Translations under genes and position numbers: made by a program | Shown here: positions 16,861 to 26,430 of the stretch, one piece after another | How the letters are laid out: the number at the start of each line of letters is the position of its first letter | How positions within the stretch are numbered: the first letter of the stretch is position 1 | Assembly: GCA_020634515.1 (NCBI GenBank) | Contig: JACKBL010000004.1 | Span: forward strand, 186,001-250,000 | Origin: Ardenticatenales bacterium | GTDB lineage: Bacteria > Chloroflexota > Anaerolineae > Promineifilales > Promineifilaceae | Length of the DNA stretch: 64,000 nucleotides | Reading direction: 5' to 3' | Notes under the pieces: generated by a model | Database searches by the model: none | What the model was told of the DNA's origin: nothing | The model's input: the letters and a program-made list of their open reading frames with translations, nothing else

Positions 16861-17871
16861 ATGGACCTGGCAACGACTTATCTTGGCCTGAAACTGCGCA
16901 ACCCGATTGTGCCGGCATCGTCTCCCCTCGCACGCCACCTCAGCACCTTGCGCCGCCTGGAAGATGCGGGCGCGGCAGCCGTGGTACTCCCCTCTTTATT
17001 CGAAGAGGACATCAACCGAGATGCCGGCATCCTCGATCCATTTCTGCTCGAAGACAACGAAGGCCAGGCCGAAGCACGCTCCTATTACCCCAAACCCCCC
17101 ACCTACCGCGACACCAGCCCCGACGCCTACCTCACGCACATTCAACAAGCCAAGAGCGCCGTGGACATCCCCGTCATCGCCAGCATTAACGGCGTCTCCA
17201 GCGGCAGTTGGATATCCTTCGCCGAACAGATCGAACAGGCCGGCGCCGACGCCCTGGAACTCAACGTCTACTATCTGCCCACCAACCCCAAAATCACCGG
17301 CGCGCAGGTAGAGGACATGACGGTTGACGTCCTGCGCGAGGTCAAAAACACCGTTTCCATCCCCGTCGCCGTCAAACTCAGCCCTTACTACAGCGCCATC
17401 GCCAACGTATCCCAACGCCTGGTAGACAACGGGGCCAATGGCCTCATCCTCTTCAACCGCTTCTACCAACCAGAAATTGACCTGGAAAAAGGAGCCGTGG
17501 TTCCCCACCTCACCCTCAGCGACTCCAACGAACTCCGCCTCCCCCTGCGCTGGATCGCCATCCTCTACGGGCGCGTGGAAACCGACCTCGCCCTGGCGAC
17601 CGGCGTCCACACCACCCAGGACGTCCTCAAGAGCCTGGCCGCCGGCGCCACCGTCGTCACCCTGGCTTCGGAGCTATTGAAAAATGGCGTGCAGCGGCTG
17701 TCGGAAATGTTAGCCGGCGTGGGTATGTGGTTGGTGGAACACGAATACGAATCGCTGGAGCAGTTCCGCGGCAGCATGAGCCAGTCGAACTTCGCCGCCC
17801 CCGCCGCCTTCGAACGCGCCAACTACATCCGCGCCGTCACCTCCTACGGCCCTGGCTACGTGCAAGGCTAA
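16861..17871 (+). CDS. Dihydroorotate dehydrogenase-like FMN protein
   Basis: 336 residues. AAGAAGGAG precedes the ATG. The protein is a TIM-barrel flavoprotein: MDLATTYLGLKLRNPIVPASSPL at the start is the DHOD class 1 pattern, with IASINGVSSGSW, DALELNVYYL, VAVKLSPYYS and GLILFNRFYQPEID in barrel order and a C-terminal LASELLKNG phosphate-binding stretch. It belongs to the DHOD-like group often annotated as PyrD-like; the active-site loop reads differently from true PyrD, so pyrimidine synthesis is not assured. A pyrE-like gene exists elsewhere in the window but not adjacent. It converges on the next gene with only 16 bases between stops. Confidence 0.8.
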   Translation: MDLATTYLGLKLRNPIVPASSPLARHLSTLRRLEDAGAAAVVLPSLFEEDINRDAGILDPFLLEDNEGQAEARSYYPKPPTYRDTSPDAYLTHIQQAKSAVDIPVIASINGVSSGSWISFAEQIEQAGADALELNVYYLPTNPKITGAQVEDMTVDVLREVKNTVSIPVAVKLSPYYSAIANVSQRLVDNGANGLILFNRFYQPEIDLEKGAVVPHLTLSDSNELRLPLRWIAILYGRVETDLALATGVHTTQDVLKSLAAGATVVTLASELLKNGVQRLSEMLAGVGMWLVEHEYESLEQFRGSMSQSNFAAPAAFERANYIRAVTSYGPGYVQG

Positions 17872-17887
17872 CGCGGCGCGAGCGTCT

Positions 17888-18925
17888 TCAGCGCAAGGTA
17901 AAAATACTGGTGCGTACGGCGTCGATGTACCATTCGTCGATGTCCGCAAATCCTGCTTCATGGAAAATGCCGTACAGATCATCCCGTCCCACCAGTTTTT
18001 GATGTGAAAGCTCGTGCTGCACCAGGTATTGCACCATCATGCCGGGACGGCGACGCATCGCCTCGTCGGTGGGGCGGATGATTTCAAACAGCAGAAGGGG
18101 GATCTGCGGGAACAGGCGGCGGTAGCCTTTGAGCACATCCACGGCCGCCTGCCGCCCTTGCCAAAGGATTTCGTGCAGGACAAAGAAGGTGGTGGCGATT
18201 TCTACGTCCTGAAACGCGGGCGGGGTCTGTTCAAGTTGGGTCACATCGCCGACGGCGTAGCGAATGCGCTCGCTTAGCCCGGCGGCTTCCGTGGCGGCGA
18301 TGGCGGCGGCGATAGCTTCCGGAGCCAGGTCAATGCCAAAACCCTCCACGGACGTCTCCGCGCACAAATGTCGCAAAAATGTGCCGTCTCCGCACCCTAA
18401 ATCCAGCACCCGCCGATAGCCGCCGTCCACAATCATATGAATCGCCAGGGGAAAATAAATCCACGACTCCGCCTCGCCACTACCCTGCGCCACCAAATCC
18501 GTGCGCCGGTACACGTCCTCCCCGTACACACGCTCCCGGCGCAGCACCCCCTCCAGGTTGTCATAGATCTCTCTATAGCCAGAAATGCCATCAAACCAGC
18601 CGCGAGATACCTGGGCCAGGGGCACGCCACGGCTGCCAAATACGTAGTCGTCGCCCTCACGCCGCAACACGCGCTGGGCGTACAGCGAGTTGCACAAGAC
18701 ACCGAGGACGTGAGCGTCCAGCCCCTTCTCCCGCGCAAAAGCGTCTACGTTTATACGCCCACGCGCTTCCAGTTCCTCGAAGAAACCAACGTCAAAGAGC
18801 GTTTGCATGGTGCGCGTGGTCACGTATCCGTGAATCGCTCCCATCCAACCATATTTGTAGCCGCGATAGAGATCCCGCAATCGCGTTAATCCCAATACAC
18901 GAGCGACTCGCAATCGATCGAGCAT
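17888..18925 (-). CDS. Class I methyltransferase with N-terminal winged-helix/dimerisation domain
   Basis: 345 residues. The N-terminal half (YVTTRTMQTLFDVGFFEEL, FAREKGLDAHVLGVLCNSL) resembles the dimerisation/winged-helix module of O-methyltransferases. The SAM domain shows VLDLGCGDGTFLRHL, GFGIDLAPEAIAAA, IRYAVGDVTQL and FFVLHEIL. It probably methylates a small molecule, perhaps a lipid or secondary metabolite; the substrate is unknown. The ATG is the only reasonable start. No same-strand partner is adjacent. Confidence 0.82.
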   Translation of the reverse strand: MLDRLRVARVLGLTRLRDLYRGYKYGWMGAIHGYVTTRTMQTLFDVGFFEELEARGRINVDAFAREKGLDAHVLGVLCNSLYAQRVLRREGDDYVFGSRGVPLAQVSRGWFDGISGYREIYDNLEGVLRRERVYGEDVYRRTDLVAQGSGEAESWIYFPLAIHMIVDGGYRRVLDLGCGDGTFLRHLCAETSVEGFGIDLAPEAIAAAIAATEAAGLSERIRYAVGDVTQLEQTPPAFQDVEIATTFFVLHEILWQGRQAAVDVLKGYRRLFPQIPLLLFEIIRPTDEAMRRRPGMMVQYLVQHELSHQKLVGRDDLYGIFHEAGFADIDEWYIDAVRTSIFTLR

Positions 18926-19196
18926 ACAGTCTCATTTCCTTTTGTAGTCCGGCGAGATCACTGAAGAGGTTAATAGCTACGCCAGGCCCCAGAAAACATG
19001 ATGATATGACGCCACTGCAGGCGGTCGTTTCATCACACAAACAATCGAGGAAGGCCGCCGCATCAAGAAGAGGTGCGCCGTACCTGAAATCGAATTATAA
19101 CGACTGAATATATCTATGCAAGGTGTCTGGGTGCTATTTTGGGCAAATGCGTGGTCTCTTGGGGGGAGAATGCCGGCATTTCCCCTCCCCATCCAA

Positions 19197-19234
19197 CAAA
19201 AAAGGCTCAAAAGGCTGCGACACCTTTTGAGCCT
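19197..19234 (-). terminator. Intrinsic terminator read on the minus strand
   Basis: AGGCTCAAAAGG (19203-19214) and CCTTTTGAGCCT (19223-19234) form a perfect 12-bp stem with an eight-base loop; on the minus strand it is followed by a six-T run. No minus-strand gene lies upstream of it, so it would either end an unrecognised transcript or attenuate the leader of the 17888-18925 gene. Confidence 0.55.
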
Positions 19235-19351
19235 CGAAATATATTCCCCCGGCCCCCACCCCCTCTGCCGTGCTGCCTAATAACTCTGCTCCACGAAGAG
19301 CGAGGAAACCCTTCTTCCATAAGAGTACGTTATTGCTGCCCAAAACCATAG

Positions 19352-19363
19352 TGATTATTATCA
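19352..19363. promoter_or_regulatory. FNR/CRP-family-like site upstream of formate dehydrogenase
   Basis: TGAT-TATT-ATCA matches the core of the FNR consensus (TTGAT-N4-ATCAA) with G and T at the outer positions. It lies ~185 bases before the start codon. An oxygen-responsive activator would make sense for this gene, but no FNR gene is in the window and the promoter itself is unclear. Confidence 0.35.
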
Positions 19364-19547
19364 TTACCTGCATGTGACATTTGTCAACAATCCGCCGCCC
19401 GCGCCGACAGTGACGTTCATCCCGCAAACCTGTGTATTCTGTCACTAACCCCACTTGCCCGCCATCCCTACAATCCCAATAGGGCAATTCCGCCCCGCGC
19501 GGCGCATTCCCCCGCCGACAACGAGTATGGATATGGAGTCACCCAAT

Positions 19548-21662
19548 ATGAAAACGCCTTTGCAGGCCGACCGCGTCGTTCCTACCACCTGCCCCTACTG
19601 CGGCGTCGGCTGCCAGATCGATCTACACGTCGCCAACGACATTATCTACCGCATCGATGGCCGCTGGGATAACGACGTCAATCGGGGCAACCTGTGCGTC
19701 AAGGGACGCTTCGGGTGTGATTTTGTGCACGCCCCGGATCGATTACGCGCGCCGCTGCTGAAAAATGCCGGCATCGCCCCACGCGCCGCACGAGATTTCC
19801 ACCAGGCCAGTTGGGACGAGGCGCTCACCCTGACCGCCACCACACTCCGCCACCTGCGCGACACCCACGGCCCCGATAGCATCGCCTTCCTCACCTCCGC
19901 CAAATGCACCAACGAAGAAAACTACCTGATGCAAAAACTGGCGCGCGGCATCATCGGCACAAACAACGTAGACCACTGCGCCCGGCTCTGACACAGCAGC
20001 AGCGTGGCCGGTCTGGCCACCACCGTCGGCTCCGGCGCCATGACCAACAGCATCATGGACATCCCCGCCGCGGATGTCCTCCTGGTGATCGGCTCCAACA
20101 CGACCGAGGCCCACCCCGTCCTCAGCCTGCAAATGAAGCGGGCCGTGCGCCAAAACGGGGCACGGCTGATCCTCGTCGACCCCCGCCGTATTGAGCTGGC
20201 GAATTTCGCCGCCCTACACCTGCGGCATCACCCCGGCACGGACGTAGCCCTGCTCAACGCCCTGGCCCACGTGATCATCCGCGACGAACTGGTAAACGCG
20301 CCATTCGTGCGCGCGCGCACCGAGGGGTACGAGGCGCTGGCGGAATCGGTGCGCGATTGGACACCCGCGCGCGCCGCGGCGATCACGGGCGTGCCGGCAT
20401 CGGACATTGAACGCGCCGCCCATCTCTACGCCGAGGCAGGCAACGCCGCCATCTTCTGGGCCATGGGCATCACCCAACACACCACGGGCACAGACAATGT
20501 CAAGGCGCTCTCCAACCTGGCTCTGCTCACCGGGCACATTGGCCGCCCCGGCACCGGCCTCAACCCACTGCGCGGGCAGAACAACGTGCAGGGCGCGTGC
20601 GACATGGGCGGGCTGCCCAACGTCTTCCCCGGCTACCAGCCCGTCGCCAACGAAGCCGTACGCCGGAAGTTTGCCGCCGGCTGGAATGTGCCGCCCGAGC
20701 AGCTCAACCCCACGCCCGGCCTGACAATAACGGAGGTGATGGAGGGAGCCTTGTCGGGACGGATCAAGGGATTGGTGGTCATGGGCGAGAATCCGATGCT
20801 ATCGGACCCCAATTTGCACCACGTCCGCGCGGCTCTGGAGCAGGTTCCTTTTTTGGCGGTCTTGGATATTTTCCTCAATGAAACGGGACGGATGGCAGAT
20901 GTGGTTTTGCCGGCATCCAGCTTCGCCGAAAAATCAGGCACGTTCACCAGCACGGAGCGGCGCGTGCAGCTCATTCGTCCCGCCCTGCCCGCCCCCGGCG
21001 TAGCCCGCCCCGACTGGCAAATTCTCATCGATCTGGCAAACCGGCTGGGCGCATCCTGGCAATACGAGAATCCGGCGGCGATTTTCGCGGAAATGGCGGG
21101 GTTAACGGGGTCGTATGCCGGCATTTCCCACACCCGACTCGAACGAGACGGCGGCTTGCAATGGCCCTGCCCCACGCCCGATCATCCGGGCACGCCCATT
21201 CTGCACAAAGACACCTTCAGCCGCGGGCGCGGTCTCTTCTGCCCCGTCAGCTACGCCCCCCCCGTCGAAGAAGCCGACGCCGACTACCCCTTCATCCTCT
21301 CCACCGGGCGTATGCTCTTCCACTGGCACGGCGGCACCCTCTCGCGTCGTTCCGCCGGTCTTGACGCCATCGCCCCCGCCGCCACCGTGGAAATCCACCC
21401 CGACGACGCCCGCCGCGACCATATCCATGCCGGCCAGATGGTGCGTGTGCGCTCGCGGCGCGGCGAAGTCACCGCCGCCGCCGAAATCACCCATCGCTCA
21501 CCCCCAGGCACTGTTTTTATGACGTTCCATTTCGCCGAAGCCGCCGTCAACCTCCTCACCATTGACGCGGTTGACCCGGTTGCCAAAATCCCCGAATACA
21601 AAGTGTGCGCTGTGCAACTGGAACCACTTCCCAACGAACGGAAAAATGGGCAACCGACCTGA
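19548..21662 (+). CDS. fdhF: Formate dehydrogenase catalytic subunit, selenocysteine-containing
   Basis: 704 residues if the in-frame UGA at 19989-19991 is read as selenocysteine (Sec148). The N-terminus binds a 4Fe-4S cluster through Cys15, Cys18, Cys22 and Cys50 (CPYCGVGC...GNLCVKG). The context CARL-Sec-HSSSVAGLA aligns with the E. coli FdhF CARV-Sec-HGPSVAG site. Downstream come the molybdopterin domains (VLLVIGSNTTEAHPV, WAMGITQHTTGTDN, LTGHIGRPGTGLNPLRGQNNVQGACDMG) and a C-terminal dinucleotide domain (STGRMLFHWHGGTLSR). It oxidises formate or reduces CO2. GGAG nine bases before the ATG fixes the start. No beta or gamma subunit is adjacent; a small unknown gene follows, then cytochromes on the other strand. 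Gene finders will split it into two frames. Confidence 0.93.
19989..20020 (+). promoter_or_regulatory. UGA selenocysteine codon with bacterial SECIS hairpin
   Basis: The UGA at 19989-19991 is followed after 12 bases by GTGGCC (20004-20009), loop GGTCT (20010-20014) and GGCCAC (20015-20020), a perfect six-base stem. The loop GGUCU is the same as that of the E. coli fdhF SECIS, and the distance from UGA to the loop (18 bases) is within the known range. Both flanks are in one frame and both match formate dehydrogenase, which excludes a nonsense mutation. Confidence 0.9.
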
Positions 21663-21730
21663 CCACACGGCAGCCGTCGGCGCGGCAAACGATCACCCCC
21701 GCACATCCCCACGCGGGAAGGAATAACCCC

Positions 21731-22387
21731 ATGAGTAAGCGTATTCACCTCACCGTAAAAATTGATACGGACGCCCCCTGGACTCAGGTGGATGTTATTG
21801 ATAGATGGATCAAGGTCGTCCACGTAGACCCGGAACCCCTGCTCACAGGCAACATCATACAGGCCTCCTACCCCCAACCATTTGACCAGTATCGCCCCGC
21901 GCCCACTTTCGACGACGATGAACCTTTCAACACCGCCGATTTCACACCCGGCGCGACGACACTCATCCACCTGGACAACCCGCGCGCGGATCAGATTCAG
22001 GCTCGCCTGCACCTGGCGCTGGAAATGCCCGACGACCTGGGCGAAGATGCCGCCTACAGTGTGCAAACCGTGCGCTTTGGCGTGGCGAAATCGGAGCAGG
22101 GACACACGCATGTCACGTTCGGCATTGATGAATACCCGACTATTCGCAATGGCTGGGGCGGGCGCAACATGAATCCACGAGGGTGGCCGCACCTGATCTG
22201 TGATGTGCCGGTCACGGCTTTACTGGACAAAGCGGCGGAGGAGATGGACGCCGCGCACCCGGTGGTGGCGGGCGTTGCCGGCATTCTCCAGGAAAGCGCG
22301 GACGTCTTTGCCCGGTCGCGGCAGAAAACAACGGACAAGGCGGACAAGGTCCTCAGCGACGAAATTTTCCGCCGCCCGCCCGTGTGA
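21731..22387 (+). CDS. Hypothetical protein following formate dehydrogenase
   Basis: 218 residues. The ATG follows GAAGGAATAACCCC, a plausible ribosome site. It begins 68 bases after the formate dehydrogenase stop on the same strand, so co-transcription is likely. The protein is soluble, acidic and rich in Asp, Pro and Thr, with DAPWTQVDVIDRWIKVVHVDPEP near the N-terminus, an EQGHTHVTFGIDEYPTIRNGWGGRN segment centrally and a helical C-terminus. I do not recognise the family and see no cysteine cluster or cofactor motif, so it is unlikely to be the iron-sulfur beta subunit or an FdhD/FdhE maturation factor. Confidence 0.65.
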   Translation: MSKRIHLTVKIDTDAPWTQVDVIDRWIKVVHVDPEPLLTGNIIQASYPQPFDQYRPAPTFDDDEPFNTADFTPGATTLIHLDNPRADQIQARLHLALEMPDDLGEDAAYSVQTVRFGVAKSEQGHTHVTFGIDEYPTIRNGWGGRNMNPRGWPHLICDVPVTALLDKAAEEMDAAHPVVAGVAGILQESADVFARSRQKTTDKADKVLSDEIFRRPPV

Positions 22388-22411
22388 CATAACCGGAATG
22401 CCGGCAAAAAA

Positions 22412-22551
22412 AAGATTGGTTCATTCTTGAGTTCACTGAAAAAACCGGGTTTTTCGAGTGCCCGGCCAAAATTACCAGAGTGGTTCATGTGTAAAAACCC
22501 GGTTTTTGGCCTTTTTTCAGTAGAGTCATTCTTGAAGAATGAACCAATCTT
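22412..22551. repeat. 140-base nested inverted repeat at a convergent gene junction
   Basis: Outer arms AAGATTGGTTCATTCTT (22412-22428) and AAGAATGAACCAATCTT (22535-22551) are exact complements. Inner arms CTGAAAAAACCGGGTTTTT and AAAAACCCGG...TTTTTTCAG form a second, T/A-rich stem. It lies between converging genes and ends three bases from the stop of the cytochrome gene. It may act as a bidirectional terminator and belongs to the AGATTGG repeat family. Confidence 0.75.
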
Positions 22552-22553
22552 GG

Positions 22554-24263
22554 CTAATTATTGGGCGTGATACTGATCTCCACCTGATCCAGGCGCAAGG
22601 AATACCCTTGCGGGAAGGTCTGGGTACGACCCAGGCTGAGCAGCCGGACGGCAACCAGCCCATCGCTGTTGCGGATGTAGGGGGCCGCATTGTTCATGGC
22701 CGCCACAACGGTGTAGTCGTTCAGACCCAACGGCCATTGCCCCTGGGAGACCCAGGTGTTTTGGTTGAAATTGAAGAGGTAGAGGATCGCGTTTGTGCCG
22801 GCAATATCCGAACTCCACTCCAGCCGCACATCCATCTTGCCCGTCGTCACCGGGCTGATCGCCACCACATTCATCAACAACCCCTGCGCCACGCCGCCAC
22901 CCATCGCCACCGTATGCACCTGCAAACGGTCATCATCCGACAAGCGCAGCGACTGCAAATTACCCCCTTCCAACACCCCCTTGCTGATGCCATAATTGGC
23001 CAGATTCGCTACCTGGGGCGCCATGATCCCGTGCGGACCAGGCCCCGTGGGCTGCGTCGCGTGGCACACCGTACACGTATCCAACGTACCCACGTGCCCT
23101 TGTAGCTCCATGAACTTAACGCCATCAAGCGGCTGGCTGCTGGCGGCAATCGCGTGCGTGCTATCGTGGCACGCTTCGCAGTAAAGACCGCCATGCCCCG
23201 TGGACAAACGATAGAGCGCGTTATTCTGCTCATAACCGGGCTGCGTATGGCAGTCGTCGCAGCGCGGCTCGTTGAGCCAGGGGTTAGGATTATCGGCCAC
23301 GTCTTCCATGCCGCCGTGGCAGTCCATGCAATCCATGCCATACTGCGTGGACATCACGTCGCGCAGGCATTGCGTCTCCGGGCCAGGATGGCAGTTGTAG
23401 CAGCCATTCAGCGTATCCGGGACGGCGTCATGGTGCTTCTCGTGAATCGCCTTAGACAGGCTGGGCAGGCCGGGCACGCCGGGCAAGCCCAGCGCATTAG
23501 AAGCATGGCACTCGGCGCAGAGAATGGGGCGACGTCCCATCAACGGTCCTTCATGGCCGGGTGGGTAATCATCCCCGTGTTCCTCATCGTGCAGCGTGAG
23601 GATATTGGTCTCCACCCGTCCGGTAGAGATACCCCCCACGCCGCCATCGTAGTGACAGTTGTCGCAGTGCATTTCCGTGGAAACGGGGGCCACGGGATGC
23701 ACCGTCGCCAATTCCTCTCCGGTGTTGCTATCATGCACCGTCACCGTGGCTAACTGGTAGGGTTGGCGCACGGTGGGGTTGCTGTCGCTGTATTCGGTGA
23801 GCGGAATGCCCTCGGCAACGTAGCTGGCGTTGACCAGGTCCATGCTGCCCGCCAACCCTTTCCCCGTGAGACCCACATCCGGGGGCAGGTCCACCCCAAA
23901 GAGGGCTTCCTCGTAATCCCAGAAATTGGTTTTGCCCACGGAATAGGTGTTGTCGGCAAACGCATAACTCACCTCTACGCCGCTGGTCACGAGTTGCGGC
24001 GGGTCGCCCACCTGCACCACCTGGGCAAACAGGGTGTTAAAGGGCGGCAGCACCGCCAGGTCCTGGAAGTCGGGATTGTAGCAGTGCATACCCAAATCAT
24101 TCCAGGCCAGTACCACGTAATCCCCCGCCTCCTTCAGCGCCACCTTGAGCGCGGGATTGGCCGCCCCGGTCATCTTAAAGACGCTCATGGTGAGCAAAAG
24201 CATGACCAATGGCAGCGCGATTCGTAACAAACGCCTTCGAGAACGATACACAAACTTCTTCAT
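22554..24263 (-). CDS. Secreted heptaheme cytochrome c
   Basis: 569 residues. AGGAGG five bases before the ATG fixes the start. A basic signal peptide with a hydrophobic core (IALPLVMLLLTMSVF) and no lipobox directs export. Seven CxxCH heme sites appear between about residues 190 and 460: CDNCH, CAECH, CYNCH, CMDCH, CDDCH, CEACH and CTVCH. The N-terminal ~180 residues and the C-terminal ~130 residues lack hemes and look beta-rich, the latter perhaps a surface-binding module. It lies downstream of two other multiheme cytochrome genes on the same strand, separated from the second by 425 bases, so it may have its own promoter. Confidence 0.88.
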   Translation of the reverse strand: MKKFVYRSRRRLLRIALPLVMLLLTMSVFKMTGAANPALKVALKEAGDYVVLAWNDLGMHCYNPDFQDLAVLPPFNTLFAQVVQVGDPPQLVTSGVEVSYAFADNTYSVGKTNFWDYEEALFGVDLPPDVGLTGKGLAGSMDLVNASYVAEGIPLTEYSDSNPTVRQPYQLATVTVHDSNTGEELATVHPVAPVSTEMHCDNCHYDGGVGGISTGRVETNILTLHDEEHGDDYPPGHEGPLMGRRPILCAECHASNALGLPGVPGLPSLSKAIHEKHHDAVPDTLNGCYNCHPGPETQCLRDVMSTQYGMDCMDCHGGMEDVADNPNPWLNEPRCDDCHTQPGYEQNNALYRLSTGHGGLYCEACHDSTHAIAASSQPLDGVKFMELQGHVGTLDTCTVCHATQPTGPGPHGIMAPQVANLANYGISKGVLEGGNLQSLRLSDDDRLQVHTVAMGGGVAQGLLMNVVAISPVTTGKMDVRLEWSSDIAGTNAILYLFNFNQNTWVSQGQWPLGLNDYTVVAAMNNAAPYIRNSDGLVAVRLLSLGRTQTFPQGYSLRLDQVEISITPNN

Positions 24264-24688
24264 ATGTGCCTCCTGTATAAAGGTTGCCAGTTGATAGTGG
24301 GCAGTGGTCAGAAGGGCCACCCACGGTGTCCGTTCTGGCCGTCCGCGGGAACCTGATTCTTGTTAACACGAGTAATGTGAGGAAATCCGGCGTCATCTTT
24401 CACGAAGAGCCGCCGTTCTCCGCCAGGGATAGGGGGAAAGAAGGAGGATCGGATTTTACCGGATCCCAAGCTTGTTCCTGGCGAAAGGGAAACTGACCTA
24501 AACGGACCTGATAATCAGGTCGTTCAATCGCGGCAAAAGTAACGGGCGAGCGGGCGTCAATGGGGCTGTTTTATTGAGGGCGGCATGGAGGCTTTGGTGT
24601 TGTTCTGACCAAAGCCCCTATGCTCAAGCATCGTTCGCCGGTTGGCTCTCCCGGCTTTGTTCTGGTGGCGTGGGGGATGCTGCTTTGT
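24264..24688. other. Gap within the cytochrome cluster
   Basis: 425 bases between the second and third cytochrome genes. A short CAGTTGATAGTGGGCAGTGG tract near 24287-24306 belongs to the CAACTG repeat class. I see no gene and no clear promoter. Confidence 0.5.
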
Positions 24689-26416
24689 CTATTTTTCCGG
24701 CGCGCCCGCGGCGATCCAGGCGGTCATGGCTTCGATTTCGTCGTCCAACATCTGTCCGAAGTGGGGGGCGCTTTCCGTTTGTCTCTGGATGATCAGGCTG
24801 CCGGCGACGTCCCCGGCGATCAGTGCTGGACCATCTTTGCCGCCGGTGAGAATGCCGGCATAACGGCTCAAATCCAATCCCGCCTCCGCCTCAGGCCCGC
24901 TGTGACAAATGACGCAACGACCATCAAGCATCGCCTTGAACGTGCCCGTGTAGGTGCGCGCCAGGTCGGCGGAAAGATACGGGCTGGTATGCTGCAAGAT
25001 ATACGCCTGTCGCTCCAGCACCGGCAACAACTCCGGCGTATCAAACCCGGCAAACGTCCACTTATTCGCATGGCAGGCCACGTTGCCGCAGAAAGAACCA
25101 TCCACCAGTGGCGTGCCGTTTAGTTGGGTGTAATCCACGTCCGGCGACGCGGGCTTGTGACAAATCGCGCAAGATTGATCAATCGTCTGCCCATGCAGGC
25201 TGATCCAGTTGGAATGCGTATGTGAAGGGGGTTCGGGGCCGCGCACGATTTCTAGGGTCGTTACGAGATCGAAACCGTTATTCCGTTGCGGGATAGAGTG
25301 ACACAGGTTGCACTCCAGCCGGATTGACTCACCCGTACCGGTGAGGTGCTTGCCATCGTGGCAGCGGAAGCAACCGGGGAAATCTTTGTGCCCCAGGTTG
25401 TCGGGGTGCGTTTCCCAGTCGATTTTCTGCTCAGGGAAAATGCTCTGCACGTAAATGTCATTAAGGGTAGCAATGACTTGCCGAATCTGGTCGGACTGCG
25501 CCGCGGCCACGTCAGGGTAGTTATCCGCATAGTAGGTTGTCAGGGTCTCGAAGGCGGCGCGGGCGGCGTCGGTGCTTTCATAGCCTGTCCGCAGCAGTGC
25601 CACCGACTGTTGCCGCACGTAGGGCAGATCGATGGAGATAAGATGCTTCTTCAGCGCCTGATCGACGGCTTCTTCGGGGGAGGAGATGCCGTGCGTGACG
25701 CGGTTGTGGCAGGTGATACAGTCCATGCGCTCCAGGTGCGTGCCGGCAACATCGTCAGGCGTCACCCCGGAAGCAATGTCATAATACTCGGTAATACTGC
25801 CATCGTCCTCCACCACGCGCACATAAGGGATCTCCTGCTGCAACGGATCCGTCGCCAGGAAATACACCTCATTCTCAATGTGCCAGTGAATGCCACGCCC
25901 CAATCCCTCGCGCTGCGTGCCCCCCCCCGTTTTCAAAATGAGGTAGATGAACTCCGGTGTATTCGCCAGGTCGTCACCATAGTGACGAATCTCGCGCAGG
26001 CTGTCGTCGGAAAACTTCTCCGGGAAATGGCAGCGCTCACAGGAATCCGTGGCCGGGCGCATATCGTGCGCATAAATAGGGAATTCGTAATCAACCGTCA
26101 CCGTCTTGATCACGTGCCGCAAGTCGCCCGCTTTGCGCGAGAACTGCGTGGTGAACACATCGCGCCCCAGGTGGCACTCAACGCATTGCACGCGCGCGTG
26201 CGGAGAGCGGAGATAGGAGCTGAATTCGGGCGGCATCGTGTGGCACGTCGATCCACAAAAGGCAGGAGAGTTGGTGTAAGTCCAGGCTTCCACACTGCCA
26301 TAAATCGCCAGGGCCGTAACCATGCCCAGGATGGCGAATGGCAGCACGCGGACCCAGCGCGGGCTGCCCGGCGGGGGGAAGAAGAAGTGCTTGATTCCAC
26401 GAAGTAATTTTCGCAT
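24689..26416 (-). CDS. Membrane-anchored multiheme cytochrome c, NapC/NrfH-like N-terminus
   Basis: 575 residues. AGGAGG precedes the ATG. A single membrane anchor (VLPFAILGMVTALAIYGSV) lies near residues 24-42 and is directly followed by a CGSTCH heme site (CxxxCH) and CVECH, the arrangement of NapC/NirT/NrfH quinol-oxidising cytochromes. Further sites are CERCH, CITCH, CFRCH, CNLCH, CAICH, an unusual CGNVACH (CX4CH) and CVICH, about nine in all. It could take electrons from the quinol pool and pass them to the neighbouring soluble and lipid-anchored cytochromes. It begins 14 bases after the upstream cytochrome gene, so the two are co-transcribed. Confidence 0.88.
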   Translation of the reverse strand: MRKLLRGIKHFFFPPPGSPRWVRVLPFAILGMVTALAIYGSVEAWTYTNSPAFCGSTCHTMPPEFSSYLRSPHARVQCVECHLGRDVFTTQFSRKAGDLRHVIKTVTVDYEFPIYAHDMRPATDSCERCHFPEKFSDDSLREIRHYGDDLANTPEFIYLILKTGGGTQREGLGRGIHWHIENEVYFLATDPLQQEIPYVRVVEDDGSITEYYDIASGVTPDDVAGTHLERMDCITCHNRVTHGISSPEEAVDQALKKHLISIDLPYVRQQSVALLRTGYESTDAARAAFETLTTYYADNYPDVAAAQSDQIRQVIATLNDIYVQSIFPEQKIDWETHPDNLGHKDFPGCFRCHDGKHLTGTGESIRLECNLCHSIPQRNNGFDLVTTLEIVRGPEPPSHTHSNWISLHGQTIDQSCAICHKPASPDVDYTQLNGTPLVDGSFCGNVACHANKWTFAGFDTPELLPVLERQAYILQHTSPYLSADLARTYTGTFKAMLDGRCVICHSGPEAEAGLDLSRYAGILTGGKDGPALIAGDVAGSLIIQRQTESAPHFGQMLDDEIEAMTAWIAAGAPEK

Positions 26417-26430
26417 GTTGCTGCCTCCTG

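Larger units (their letters stand above)
18926..19547. other. Intergenic region between divergent methyltransferase and formate dehydrogenase genes
   Basis: 622 bases without a convincing gene. It contains a minus-strand intrinsic-type terminator at 19197-19234, an FNR-like site at 19352-19363, an adjacent TGACATTTGTCA palindrome at 19375-19386, and one TGCCGGCA motif near 19171. A minus-strand open frame across 19134-19487 lacks a ribosome site and family resemblance. Confidence 0.5.

Noticed and set aside
19134..19487. 117-residue minus-strand gene upstream of formate dehydrogenase
   Set aside because: No ribosome site, no recognisable domain, and it contains the terminator hairpin.
19455..20004. 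Formate dehydrogenase as a pseudogene or two genes
   Set aside because: The two halves are in one frame, the UGA sits exactly at the known selenocysteine position, and a SECIS stem-loop follows.
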